DNA of 64,000 bases from Diospyros lotus. Its lineage: Eukaryota; Streptophyta; Magnoliopsida; Ericales; Ebenaceae. The stretch covers positions 20,015,366-20,079,365 of the forward strand of contig NC_068351.1 in NCBI RefSeq assembly GCF_014633365.1, written 5' to 3'. Every line of letters starts with the position of its first letter. Position 1 is the first letter of the stretch. Of the stretch, positions 34,973-46,447 are shown piece after piece. A model generated the notes under the pieces. It ran no database searches. It had not been told where the DNA came from and saw only the letters and a program-made list of their open reading frames with translations. Made by a program: the position numbers and the translations under genes.

Positions 34973-35850
34973 TCAAACCCCGAACCTTTGGATTCCTCGT
35001 ACTAGCATGACCATTAAGAATACATGATCCCCAACAGAAAATTCTAAAGCTTGCCTCCGACGATTTGCAAAACTTTTCTGTTTATCCTGAGCTGCTTTCA
35101 TCCTGGCCCTGATAGTCTGGATCTTCTCGGTCGTTTTCTTTACTATTTCTGGTCCAAGCATAATCTTATCTCCTATTTCTTCCCAACATAGCGGTGATTA
35201 ATAGGGTTGCCCATAGAGTGCTTCATAAGGTGCCATATCGATACTGGAATGATGACTATTGTTATACACAAACTCAATCAATGGCAAGTGGTCATCCCAG
35301 TTACCATGAAAGTCAAGCACACACGCCCTCAGCATATCCTCCATAGTCTAGATAGTGCACTTCGTCTGGTCGTCTGTCTGAGTATGGAACCTTGTACTAA
35401 ATTTCAGTCTAGTCCCCAAAGCCACTTGTAAAGCATCCCAAAAGTGATAAGTAAACTTGGAGTCACGGTCAGACACTATACTAGAAGGCACTCCATGTAA
35501 CCTAACAATCTTCCCAATATAAAGCTAGGCTAAACGGTTCAAAGGAAACGTCTTCTTGATGGGTAGAAAATTGGCAGACTTAGTGAGTCTGTCTATAATC
35601 ACCTAGATAGTATCATGCCCCCTTGAAGTCCTCGGCAACCCTGTAATGAAATCCATAGAAATATCATCCCACTTCCATACAGGAATGGGTAAGATCTGAA
35701 TCAATCCCACGGGTCGCTGGTGTTCTGCCTTTACTTGCTGACAAACTAAGCATCTAGAAACAAACTTTGCTACATCCCTCTTCATGCCAGGCCACCAAAA
35801 TAATCGTCGTAAGTTCTAATACATCTTCCTCATGCCTGGATGAATAGTGT
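34973..35850 (-). pseudogene. Gypsy A integrase, broken
   Basis: 35785-35603 shows the end of the zinc-binding domain ([16 protein letters not shown]) and the core start with first catalytic Asp ([17 protein letters not shown]). The core continues in other frames through 35600-35160 with several stops. 35161-34973 (MLGPEIVKKTTEKIQTIRAR, KQKSFANRRRQALEFSVGDH) is the segment after the core. Plus-strand frames over the same interval are shadows. Confidence 0.85.
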
Positions 35851-36254
35851 ATTGTGCACCTCAGATAGAATCTCCTGCTTCATCTCTCAATCATCTGGCA
35901 TACAGGCACGACCTTGGAACAATAATAATCCATCTCCTCGCTGGTTGTACCCCACGAAAACCTAGTCTTCTATCCATTCCAACACTTTGCCTAACTCTTC
36001 ATCATAGGGTTGTTGGGCTCGTATCCACTCTACCAGATCTGACTGTATTCCCAAATAAGCACAATACAACCCCGGGGTCTCTTCATCGGTTGCAATGGTC
36101 AGGTCATCCAGTTATTCCAACAACTGCCACTCCTGTATCATCATCATGGCTAAGAAGCTCATCTTTAGCTCAAAGCATCTGCCACCACATTCACCTTCCT
36201 GGGATGAAATAAGATCTCACAATCAAAATCCTTAAAGAACTCAATCCATCGACA

Positions 36255-37369
36255 CTATCTCATATTTAATTCTTTTTGGGAAAATAGGTACTTGAGACTT
36301 TTATGATCTGTATATATTTCTATCTTTTCTCCATATAAATAATGTCTCCATATTTTTAAAGCAAAAACCATGGCTGCTAGTTCTAAATCATGAGTGGGAT
36401 AATTTACCTCATGTTTCTTCAGTTGTCTAGAGGCATAAGCAATCACACGGCCTTCTTACATCAATACACACCCTAGGCCCGTGTACCATTACTGAAGATA
36501 ATAAACTTCTCCCCATTTCTAGGAATAGCCAACATTGGAGTGGTAGTTAGCTTCATTTTTATCTCTTGAAATGCAGTTTCACAATCATCTGTCCAATTAA
36601 ATCGAACATCTTTACAAGTCAATTTCATCATAGGAGAAGACAATTTAGCAAAGCCCTCGATGAATCTCCTATAATAGCCGTCTAGTCCCAAGAAGCTCCG
36701 AATTTCAATCACCGTTGTAGTCCTTGGCCAATCCACCATAGCTCTAATCTTCGTAAGATCCATCGCTATGCCCTCACCTGAAATAATATGACCCAGGAAC
36801 CCTATCTGATGAAGCCAGAATTCACATTTACTAAACTTTGCAAACAACTGCTCCTCTCTGAGCTTTTGCAGCACCAAAGATAGATGTACAACATGATCCT
36901 CAGGACTGGGAGAATACACCTGAATATCATCTATAAAAACAATCACAAACCAATCTTGGTACTCCTGAAATACCCGATTCATCAAGTCCATAAACACTAC
37001 AGGGCCATTCATCAGACTGAATGGAATCACAACAAACACGTAATGACCATAGTGAGTCCGGAATGCTGTCTTCTGAATATCTTCATCCCTGACTCTCACC
37101 TGATGATACCCCGATCTCAAATCAATCTTGGAGAAAACTATCGCTCCATGCAATTGGTCAAGCAAATCATCAACTCCAGGGAGAGGATATTTATTTTTCA
37201 TTCTTACCTGATTCAACTGGCGATAATCTATACACAGTCTCAAAGATCCATCTTTCTTCCTCACAAATAAGACTGAGGCACCCCATGGTGAAGTACTAGG
37301 GTCAATAAATACCTTCTCCATTAATTCCTGCAATTGGACCTTCAATTCTTTCAGTTTATTAGGCACCAT
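36255..37369 (-). pseudogene. Gypsy A reverse transcriptase-RNase H
   Basis: A 298-codon stretch (37369-36473) holds the RT domain: [54 protein letters not shown] and the catalytic FIDDIQVYS box (36900-36925). [14 protein letters not shown] and [16 protein letters not shown] follow. RNase H begins near 36500 and continues at 36446-36255 ([39 protein letters not shown]). A stop near 36450 separates them. The RT active site looks intact. Confidence 0.9.
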
Positions 37370-38032
37370 CTAATACGGAGTCTTGGAAATAGGCTGGGTA
37401 CTTGGCATCAATTCCATCGAAAACTCTACCTCTTTGCGAGGTGGTAAACCTAGAAGCTCGCTAGGGAATACATCAAGAAAATCACATACCACTAGTACCT
37501 CTGTCAGTGGTGTACTGCTCCCGCATTCGGTCGTCACAAATGCCAAATAAGCTTCACAACCCTGACGCATCAACTTCTCAACCTTCATCACTGAAATCAC
37601 GGGGGTCACGAACATGGGCTGTACACCTCTATACACGAGGGCAGGCTGTAGAGGAGTCTTGAAATATATGATCTTTTGATGACAGTCAACCTTAGCGTAA
37701 TGACTTAACAACCAATCCATCCCCAGTATAAGGTCAAAGTCTCTAAGATCAAAAATCACTAACTCTCCAAGTAGTTTCCTATTGTGGACTTCAATTTCAT
37801 AGTCAAAAAGTACCTCTCTACCCCATAATTGATTACCTCTCAGGGTGGATACAATCAAATGGAAAGGCAATACAATCCGTAGGTGAGGTATATGACTCGC
37901 AGCGTGTAATGCAATGAATGAAAGTGAGGACCTTGTGTCAAAAAGAGTGTGCACATCATGGTTATACAACGAAAGAATACCTTGGATAGTACTGGCCCCC
38001 TTCTCCGCCTCGGCTGCTATAAGAGCAAACAC
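37370..38032 (-). pseudogene. Gypsy A aspartic protease and linker
   Basis: 220 codons. The active-site region reads HTLFDTRSSLSFIALH, with Arg replacing the Gly of the D-T/S-G-x-S motif, which should abolish activity. It continues with FDLRDFDLILGMDWLLSHYA, the hallmark sequence of plant gypsy proteases. The linker to RT (DVFPSELLGLPPRKEVEFSM) follows, and the frame stops just before the RT block. Confidence 0.88.
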
Positions 38033-38229
38033 TCGACCCTACACTTGAGGAGTCTCCATAGCAACGGAACGCTAAGTAGCCGGTGAAGATCCTCATGGGC
38101 TTGCTCCTCAAGCTCTAGAGGTTGTTGGCCTATGACTACCCCTCTACCTTAGCCGTCTTGATTTATGGCCTCAGCCTGGCATTACTTTAGAACAAGTATT
38201 CTCCATGTGCCTCTACTGCTCCCACCTAT

Positions 38230-38823
38230 AACAAGTCACCTCGGGGGTAGATGACACCTCCAAACTACGTGGATAATCCCTGCATACATGCCCTACTTGG
38301 CCACATAAATAACAAACCAACTATGCAAAGAGACAAGCCCCCCTGTGCTTCTTCCCACAACGAGTACAGGATGGAAGTCTCATAGTCTCACTGCTAGAAC
38401 CAGCTTCCCTTCTCATCTTCTTTCCACTAGTAGATCCCTGGGAAGTTTTGGATCCTCTGAACAAGGCTTGGGCTGCTCTCCACTCCCCATGATCACGCTC
38501 AATGGCATAAGCCCTCTACACCACTGTGGGGTAATCTATGACTCTCACACCACCATATGCATGTTGAATCTTAGGGCGCAACCCTCGTTGAAACTTAGAA
38601 GCCTTCTTCTCCTCTATAGAAATCAAATCAAGGGCATACTTGGCTAAGGCTGTAAACTCATCTTCATACTGAGCCACTGTCTTGCTGCTTTGCACCAACT
38701 CTATAAATTCATACATTTTTTTCTCTTTATACCATGTTGGACAATAAAATTCACTGAATGCATTCTGAAATTCTGCCCAAGTAGGGTCCCTAGGCTTAAA
38801 CCTCTGTCGGACTATCTCCCACC
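38230..38823 (-). pseudogene. Gypsy A gag, C-terminal piece
   Basis: Retrotransposon gag domain: FYCPTWYKEKKMYEFIELVQ, TVAQYEDEFTALAKYALDLI and EEKKASKFQRGLRPKI. Zinc knuckles follow in the degenerate stretch near 38300-38370 (CTRCGKKHRGAC; then CYLCGQVGH with the last Cys lost). The piece ends at gypsy B, and the same reading frame resumes at 48611 once gypsy B and one duplicated ccacc are removed. Confidence 0.85.
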
Positions 38824-40999
38824 TGTAACAGCCCACTTCTTTAGGGCGTGTTATGCCTTAGGAATTTGGTTAAAAATTTTTCTTTTGAACATTATTTTAA
38901 AATTCCCTAAGACCGTATCTAGTGCCAGATGAGATATCTAGACTAGAAATAAATGTAAAGCGGAAGCTGAATCGAACCTGCTCATGCATAATTTAATAAT
39001 CGTACATGGCATTTAATACAAGTTAATACATAAAGCGTTTGATGATGGAACAATATACATAAATCTTAAACTAATCATATTATAACATGGTACATTTACT
39101 CGCATCTTGATGTCTCGTGTCACTACACATCACCACTCTCTGAATCATCTCTGCAAGTCCTGGCTGGAACGTTGAATGTTCCAGGGGCGAACCCATGTTA
39201 GATGATGAATCATCTAAGTAAGAATGCCAAATGCAATGCTATGAGTGTATGCAATGTCTTTCATCGTAGGTGTCAACTACACCCCTCATGCTGCCTATCA
39301 TTTTAGCGGCCTTCTCTTCGAAGCCGGGGTGTATGGGTGCACCCTTGATAGGCCAGCGGTGTCAGTTCGTACTCCCTACGGCCTCATATGCGTGTGATCA
39401 ACAGTATCATTGTGCATGTATGCATTTCATAGTCATGCCATTGATGCAGTCTACATGATAGTTTCATATCATAGCATGCCAATATAATAAAAGCATTTAC
39501 ATTTATAACTGTATTAAATTCAAGCAGCATACTTACACCTAATTTGTCTCGATCTACGTGCCAAGCGGCTATCCCTTAATTTCCTTGCTCACGAGGACCC
39601 CTACAACATAGATTTATTTTTAGAATACCAATTGCTAATTTTTCATAATTTCTTCCTTTTTCTTTTATTCCTAAGCTTTATTTCTTCCAAAATTACATAA
39701 TAATTATCTAGGCTTCATAAAAATTTACTTTCTTTTTACCAATATTCCTTAAATAATATTCTTAGTATTCTGGAATTTTTCTTGTAATTTTCTAACTTTC
39801 ATTCCTATTTCCCTTATTTCATAATAGCTAAATATGTAATTATTACATAATAATTACCTAATCTTTCAATTTATTAACTTTCTCTTCACTAATATTTCTT
39901 ACATAATACTTCTAATATCCTGAAATTTTCTTGGAATTTTTGGAATTAAAAATCTTATTTTTCTCTATTTCCATAATAGAAAATTCTATTTAATAATTAA
40001 TAAATTTAGCATTTCTAGAAATATTTTTCACAAAATAAGGCATACATAAAATTTCTGATTTAATAAAACTTTTTACAACATTTTCTTTCTTCTATTTCTA
40101 TTTTTCTTTATTTCTTTCATTTTCTTTTCTTTTCTTTTCTTTTCTTTTTATTTTTTATTTTTCTGATGGGCGCGTGGGCTGCACGCGCCATCTTCCTACT
40201 CGCGGGCGCGTGCAGCCACGCGCCCGTGCTGGGTCGTCTTCTCCAGCGGCCCCTCCGAGCTTCTGAGCTTCAATACGAAGCTCTCCCCCCCCCCCCCCCT
40301 ATTTTCGACCTCCAGAACCCAAATACAGCATCAAAATTGGAGAAAAATAACTCGAAATACCTCGATTTAAGGCTTGAACTCTCGGCTCCGGCGAAGTCGC
40401 GATTTTTCGGCGACGCTCGGATCTCCCTCTTCGCTGCTTCGTTGGCCTCCAAACTCTCCAAAAACGAAGCCCACGACTTGAAGATCAGAACCCTACTCTC
40501 AAATCTCTCAAACCCTCTCCCAATCGACCGATCTAAGCTTTGCAATTTTTGGATGGGTTGGCTTGTGCGAACTGGGCTATTTATAGCCGAAAAAGCACGC
40601 CGCTCATGTCAAATCAAAGCCCACGTGGCCGGGAAGGCCATACCACCGATCAATCGCCATTAAAAATCCCCCATGGCCTTATTAATTCCCAGTTGCAGGC
40701 GGCCATGCGCGCTGCCTGCAACTTCCGAATTTTTTGGATTTTTCTTGATTTTTTTTTTTACATATATATATACACGATATACATATTTACATATATACTT
40801 ACATTTACATAAAATGATTTCTTTTAATCTTAAATTTAGTCACATTAATCTTACTATTTTTATTTACATACTTATACATTTATTTATATCTCACATACAT
40901 ACTTAAGCCATAATTAATTTAAACCAAATCAATTACATAAACTTAATATCATATAGACTAAATTAATTTAATTTATTTAATGTGACTTAGGGTATTACA
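38824..40999 (-). repeat. 3' LTR of gypsy B (2176 bp)
   Basis: TGTAACAGCCCAC...GGTATTACA, matching 46448-48610 along its whole length. It differs by scattered substitutions and a C-run near 40285 (15 C here, 8 in the partner). TATA-like TATAAATA on the minus strand lies at 40578-40585. A TTTTC repeat spans 40118-40160. Frames such as 39270-39458 occur identically in both LTRs and are not genes. Confidence 0.95.
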
Positions 41000-41020
41000 T
41001 TCTCTCCTCCTTACAAAAAT
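41000..41020 (-). other. Polypurine tract of gypsy B
   Basis: On the minus strand GTAAGGAGGAGAGAA abuts the LTR start TGTAATACCC, preceded by the GAGGATGAAATTT context typical of this gypsy group. Confidence 0.88.
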
Positions 41021-41038
41021 TTCATCCTCGAAATTTGA

Positions 41039-42646
41039 TCATTCCTCACTCATTCTAACTATACGGTCTTCAAACAGGTATGGATAGTTGAGTTTCATAT
41101 CTTCTTCTCGTTCCCAAGTTATTTCTTCGCTTACAGGGTTTCTCCACAAAACTTGTACCAGGGGAATTGATTTGTTCCTTAGGACTTGATCCCTGCGATC
41201 CAAAATACTGACCAGTTTTTCTACATACAAGAGATTTTCTTGAATCTCGATAGCTTCAGCTGGCATTATCTGGGAAGAATCTGGCTCATGCTTTCGCAGT
41301 TGCGATACGTGAAACACGTCATGGATGTTTGATAGAGCTAAGGGTAGAGCGAGTCGATAAGCAACTGGTCCAATTCTTTCCACTATATCGTATGGCCCTA
41401 TATATCGAGGGTTTAACTTGCCTTTTTTCTTGTTGCTTCTAGTCACCATCCTTAGTGGAGATATCTTCAGGTATACTTTGTCGCCTACTTGAAACTCTAA
41501 TTTCCTTCTTCTTGTATCTGCGTACGACTTCTGGCGACTCTAAGCTTCCTTAATTCTTTCTTCAATGATTTTTATCTTTTCTGTCATTTTCTGAACTATC
41601 TCGGGTCCCAAGATTTGTCGTTCACCTATTTCAGTCCAGCATATCGGAGATCTACATTTTCGGCCATACAAGGCTTCATAGGGAGCCATTCCAATGCTGT
41701 TGTGGTAGCTGTTATTGTAAGCGAATTCTACTAATGGTAAATGCTCTTCCTAGCTACTTGGAAAATCAATCGCGCAAGCTCGCAGCATATCTTCTAGGGT
41801 TTGAATGGTCCTTTCTGATTGACCATCTGTCTGGGAATGATAGGCTGTACTTAGCCTAATCTGAGTACCCAAACTCTCTTATAGACTTCCCCAAAACCTA
41901 GAAGTGAATCTTGGGTCACGATCTGATACAATGCTTATTGGCACTCCGTGTAATCTGACAATCTCATTCACATACTGTTGAGCTAATTTGCTGATTGGTT
42001 GACTTACCCTTATGGCTAAGAAATGAGCTGACTTAGATAGTCTGTCGACTATCACCCAAATAGCATCGTTTCTCTTAGGACTCCTTGGCAGTCCAGTCAC
42101 GAAATCCATCGTGATGTGCTCCCATTTCCACCCTGGAACTTCCAATGGTTGCAAGCTCCCACCAAGCTTTTGGTGCTCAATCTTAATTCTCTGGTAGGTG
42201 TCACATTGACTAACGTACCTTGCCACGCTCTTCTTCATTCCTGGCCACCAATCCACAGTCTTCAAGTCTTGGTATATCTTGGTGGCTCCGGGGTGGATTG
42301 AGTATCTGGATTGATGGGCTTCTCCCAAAATTGTTTGTCGCAATTCCCTCACACGAGGCACATACATTCTTCCTTGAAACCGAAGGATGTTTTCTCTTAC
42401 CTCAAATTCTGGTTTCTTTGCTTGCCCATACTCGTCAACCCACATTTTTATTCGGGAGTCTTCGGGGTAGGCTTGTCGTATTTGATCCATTAACTCTGGC
42501 TGTACTGTAAGACTAGCTACGTAGGCCGAGTTTCCTCGGGAAACTACTTCTACTGTCATCAGGCTAAATGCTTCCACTAGCTTCCATTCTGCCACCATCA
42601 TTTCTGCCACACAAGCAGTTTCTTTTCTGCTTAGGGCATCTGCCAC
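41039..42646 (-). pseudogene. Gypsy B integrase with chromodomain, with stops
   Basis: 42646-41879 begins after the RNase H border ([11 protein letters not shown]). The zinc-binding region near 42260 reads IHPG...[20 protein letters not shown]; its last Cys is Tyr. The first catalytic Asp ([16 protein letters not shown]) and the second ([14 protein letters not shown]) are intact. The Glu follows near 41810 ([15 protein letters not shown]). In-frame stops occur near 41880, 41751 and 41540. The C-terminal block (41449-41039) has RYIGPYDIVERIGPVAYRLA and IHDVFHVSQLRKHEPDS. A chromodomain then closes it (LLYVEKLVSILDRRDQVLRN, PLVQVLWRNPVSEEITWERE). Confidence 0.92.
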
Positions 42647-42649
42647 AAC

Positions 42650-44194
42650 ATTAGCTTTACCGGGATGGTATTAAATAGTACAATCGTAATCTTTTAACAG
42701 CTCCATCCATCTCCGTTGCCTCATGTTTAATTCTTTTTGTGAGAAGACGTACTGTAGGCTCTTATGATCAGTAAAAATTTTAAACTTCTCACATTACAAA
42801 TAATGTCTCCAAATCTTTAGAGCAAATACCACTGCAGCCAATTCCAAATCATGGGTCGGGTAGTTTCTTTCATGGTTCTTTAGCTGTCGAGATCCATAAG
42901 CAATGACTCTCCCGTGCTGCATCAGCACACATCCTAACCCATTCCTCGAGGCGTCAGTGTAGACCATAAAACCTCCTGATTCGTTTGGCATAGCCAGGAC
43001 TGGAGCGGTTGTCAGCTTAGCCTTAAGTTTCTGAAAACTTTCTTCGCACCGTTTGTTCCAGTCGAACTTTACCCCCTTTTGAGTTAACTTGGTAAGGGGT
43101 GTCGCAATGTTTGAAAACCCTTCCACAAACTTTCTATAGTATCCTGCCAGTCCTAAGAAACTCTTAACCTCAGTAACTGACTGGGGTTGCTTCCAATTTG
43201 TCACAGCTGCTATCTTGACTGGGTCAACTGATATCCCTTCGGCCGATATAACATGTCCTAAAAATGACACCTGGTATAACCAAAATTCACATTTTGAGAA
43301 CTTGGCATACAACTTATGTTCTCGCAATGTTTGCAATATTATCCTTAAATGTGATTCGTGCTCTTCTTCCGAGGGCGAATATATCAGTATGTCATCTATA
43401 AACACGATCACGAATTTGTCCAAAAACGGCCTGAAGATTCGATTCATGGTGTCCATAAAAGCTGCTGGGGCGTTGGTTAGTCCGAACGGCATCACCAAAA
43501 ATTCATAGTGCCCATATCGAGAACGAAACGTTGTCTTAGGCACGTCTTCGGCCTTGATCCTTAATTGATAATATCCTGATCTTAGGTCAAGATTCGAGAA
43601 GACCTTGGCCCCTTGCAATTGATCAAACAACTCCTCGATTCTGGGGAGTGGGTACTTATTCTTGATCGTTATCTTGTTGAGCTGTCGATAATCGATACAC
43701 ATTCTCAGACTGCCGTCTTTTTTCTTGACAAAAAGTACTGGTGCTCCCCATGGCAACATACTTGGTCTGATAAATCCCTTGTCTAGCAATTCTTGAAGTT
43801 GGGTTTTTAATTCTCTCAATTCTGCAGGAGCCATTTTATACGGGGGTATCAAAACCGGGCCTGCTCCTGGTACGATCTCTATCGAGAACTCGATCTCTCG
43901 TTGGGGTGGTAGTTCAGGCAATTCTTCAGGAAAAACATCCCCGAATTCTCTAACGAGTCGTACTTCTTCGATCTTTAAGGGCTCCTTGCTTTTATCTTGA
44001 ACATAAGCCAAGTATCCCTGTGCCCCTTGACGTAACAGTCTTTCAGCCTTCAGAGCCGAGATCCACTTCTGTTCACTTACCCTCCTTTGCCCTCGAAACT
44101 TGACGTTCAAGTCGCCGCTCTTGAGGTAGACTGTCTTAGCTTTATAGTCCAATATGGCGTTGTACTTAGTTAGGAAGTCCATTCCTAGAATCAC
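42650..44194 (-). pseudogene. Gypsy B reverse transcriptase-RNase H, with stops
   Basis: 466 codons are open from 44194 to 42794. In order: protease C-terminus ([20 protein letters not shown]), linker ([20 protein letters not shown]), RT ([34 protein letters not shown]) with the catalytic FIDDILIYS box near 43390, then [16 protein letters not shown]. RNase H starts near 42970 ([37 protein letters not shown]). Stops near 42793 and 42671 interrupt the rest of RNase H. All RT motifs look functional; only nonsense codons prevent full translation. Confidence 0.93.
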
Positions 44195-44203
44195 ATCAAA
44201 ATT

Positions 44204-45556
44204 TTAAAATTCTAGAAGAATTAGATCCACTGGGAACTCAACTTCTCCTATTTGAATCTTTCTATCTTTGTACCCTGATGAAGTTTCTAGAGACTTCCCC
44301 ATTGGGGTTGCGACAATCATTCGACAATTCAAATTTTTTGGTTTGTCCCCTACTATTTTAGCAAATGCATGCGAAATGAATGAGTGACTTGCACCTGAAT
44401 CTATTAATGCATGCATGGGGATACCAGATAGAAACATAGTACCTTCAATTACTGTTGGATCCTCTGTCGCATCCTGTCGTGTTAGATGAAACACTCTTCC
44501 TTGATGTGCTCTGGCATTCCCGAACGTCCCTTGGGGTTGACTTATCAGTCGCAGCTTGGGACAGTCCTTTACGAAATGGCCCGTCTGCTGGCAGTTGAAA
44601 CATGTAATTCCTTTCTTTGGGTAGTTCTGGTTGAGATGCCCTATTTCTCCACAATTATAACACCCCTTTGTCCCGAGCCAGCACGGCCTTCCAGGGTGCT
44701 GCTTCTGGCATTTTACGCATGGGGTACCAAGCTTGAATTTCGGCTTCTGGGGCTCCAGTTTCTTGCCGGCTCTATGACTGCTCCCCTGCTGAATTTCTCC
44801 TTGGATGGCGTCAATCCGGCTCAGGTTAGCCTCGGTGCTATAGGCTTGCAGTACCGCTTCTGCATAGGTCTGGGTACTTGCACTACTTAACGCCCTCTGA
44901 AGCTTCAGACTTAGTCCTCCCAAAAACTTCTGAGCCTTGATCCTTTCGTCTCCTTCGTAAATAGGCATGTATTGAATCAATCGACTGAAAGCGTCCTCGT
45001 ACTGGGCGATAGACATGTCTCTGGTTTGTCTCAGCTCCATGAACTCTCTTTCTTTCTACATTCTTAAATTCAGAGGGAAGTACTTCTCGTTGAAGAGTTC
45101 CTTGAATCTTTCCCAAGTGACGTAAGGTGCCCTGGCTCGAGGGGTCATTGTTCTCTTGACTCATCTCCACCATCTGTCTGCCTCTCCTTGCAACATAAAG
45201 GTGGCACAATTAACTTTCTCTTCTTCCCTGCAGTGAAGGTGATCCAGCAACTTCTCCGTCTGCTCGATCCAAAATTCCCCTTCACTGGGGTCAGCACCAA
45301 TTTTCCCCTGAAAGACGGGAGGGTTCTGCCGTCGGTACAAGTCAAGCATGTTGGCCACGTGGCCATCCCTGGAGTGAGTCTCGTGTATGAGACCCACCAC
45401 ACCTCCCAAAATTCGCTCCATCTGATCCAATCTACTACTCCCGATTTCTTGGCTAGAGTCGCCTTCTGGGTGTCCACTTGTGTTTCCTTTGGTGTTGCCA
45501 ACTTGTGGGTTGGACGTCCTAGGCCCAACTGCTAATCGTCTTTGAGTGTTCACCAT
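44204..45556 (-). pseudogene. Gypsy B gag and protease, with stops
   Basis: The start is taken at 45556 (MVNTQRRLAVGPRTSN), the first ATG of the frame. The gag domain follows (MERILGGVVGLIHETHSRDG, NPPVFQGKIGADPSEGEFWI, FMLQGEADRWWR). Stops occur at 45161-45163 and near 45055. From 45040: QTRDMSIAQYEDAFSRLIQY, ERIKAQKFLGGLSLKLQRAL and two zinc knuckles (CYNCGEIGHLNQNYPKKG with the last Cys changed to Tyr; CFNCQQTGHFVKDC intact). The protease active site is HALIDSGASHSFISHAFAK near 44390. A TAA near 44201 separates this from pol. Antisense frames at 44486-44890 and 45188-45535 are shadows. Confidence 0.92.
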
Positions 45557-45721
45557 CTAAAAGAAAAGTAGCATTCTGGATTAGAAAACATGATCTTGCC
45601 ATCCGATTACCTCTATTGATATTATACATTCAGCTGCAAAATGTTATATGTACATGCTACATAGTCCCATAGATTACAGACAACACTGTGTGTAAATAGT
45701 TAGGGGGTTTCTGAGATGGGT

Positions 45722-46330
45722 CTATTTTGGTCTTGATGACCTCCAGACCCAAATGTTCTTTTCATCATCAGATTCATATGGGGGTGCCTCGGGGTCGTTC
45801 ATCATCACTTCTGTCTCTTCCTCGTCTTCAGAGTCGGTGTCCTCGAATTCAAGAAGGTCATCCTCAGCCCAGAATATGGGTATATCGTCTTCTTCTTCTT
45901 CTTCTGCTTCTAGTGGATCTGCCATCTCTTCTGCTTCCTCTGGCTCAATTGGGTTTTCCATACCTTCTTCTTCTTCCTCTAGCGGTTCCTCCATGTCTTC
46001 ATCATGCTCCTCCACTGGTACTGGCTTGTACATTTCTATGAGTAGCTCGCGGACACGCGCGCAGTAGAGGCGAAATTCGGGGAACTGTTCGCCTTGATGC
46101 CGGACCCAATCTACAAATTCCTGCAGCTCATCTTCCAATACACCGACCATCATATTTATCTGAAACTGAGCGAGTTCAGGCCAAAGTTGGTAGCTCAGGG
46201 GCACATCGTCGATAATTTCTTCTATTTGGATGAGGTACTCCATGATCCCCTCGTTGGGTAGCGGAACTCGATGTTCCAAACGGTGTGCCCAATGGTCGAC
46301 TAAGATTTGCTCTGAAAAATTTCCATCCAT
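45722..46330 (-). CDS. Additional acidic ORF upstream of gag in gypsy B (202 codons)
   Basis: Lies between the primer site (46433) and gag (45556), same strand, ATG at 46330 and TAG at 45722, with no internal stop. It has two parts. Residues 1-115 look like a folded, helix-rich domain with many Leu, Trp, Glu (LEHRVPLPNEGIMEYLIQIE, VGVLEDELQEFVDWVRHQGE, LYCARVRELLIEMYKPVP). Residues 116-202 are an acidic low-complexity tail of Glu/Asp runs, encoded partly by a CTT/TTC-rich repeat near 45893-45910. No known retroelement domain was recognised. Gag-pol of the same copy has about eight stops while this frame has none. It may be an accessory retrotransposon protein or the remains of a captured gene. 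Plus-strand Ser-rich frames here (45727-46067) are its antisense shadow. Confidence 0.7.
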   Translation of the reverse strand: MDGNFSEQILVDHWAHRLEHRVPLPNEGIMEYLIQIEEIIDDVPLSYQLWPELAQFQINMMVGVLEDELQEFVDWVRHQGEQFPEFRLYCARVRELLIEMYKPVPVEEHDEDMEEPLEEEEEGMENPIEPEEAEEMADPLEAEEEEEDDIPIFWAEDDLLEFEDTDSEDEEETEVMMNDPEAPPYESDDEKNIWVWRSSRPK

Positions 46331-46432
46331 CCTGTCACCACAACTTTCGTTAGTACCCCTAGTCGTTCTCGTATTGGTACTCTTGTCCTGCTAGGCTTAA
46401 TCCAAGTTTTCCCTTCCTAGGTATTCTGTTTG

Positions 46433-46445
46433 GGCTCTGATACCA
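46433..46445 (-). other. Primer-binding site of gypsy B
   Basis: GGCTCTGATACCA complements TGGTATCAGAGCC and lies two bases from the LTR start at 46448. It is a perfect tRNA-Met primer site. Confidence 0.95.
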
Positions 46446-46447
46446 AC

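Noticed and set aside
39270..39458. 62-codon ORF repeated identically at 46894-47082
   Set aside because: The identity is explained by the two LTRs of gypsy B; no domain or gene-like signal is present.
40166..40663. 165-codon plus-strand ORF with a related frame at 47783-48273
   Set aside because: It lies in the U3/R region of gypsy B LTRs, antisense to transcription. The two copies differ by frame because of indels, so no selection for coding is evident.
45727..46067. Ser-rich and Leu-rich plus-strand ORFs of 104 codons
   Set aside because: They are antisense shadows of the acidic Glu/Asp-rich tail of the minus-strand ORF; GAA/GAG repeats read as TTC/CTC.
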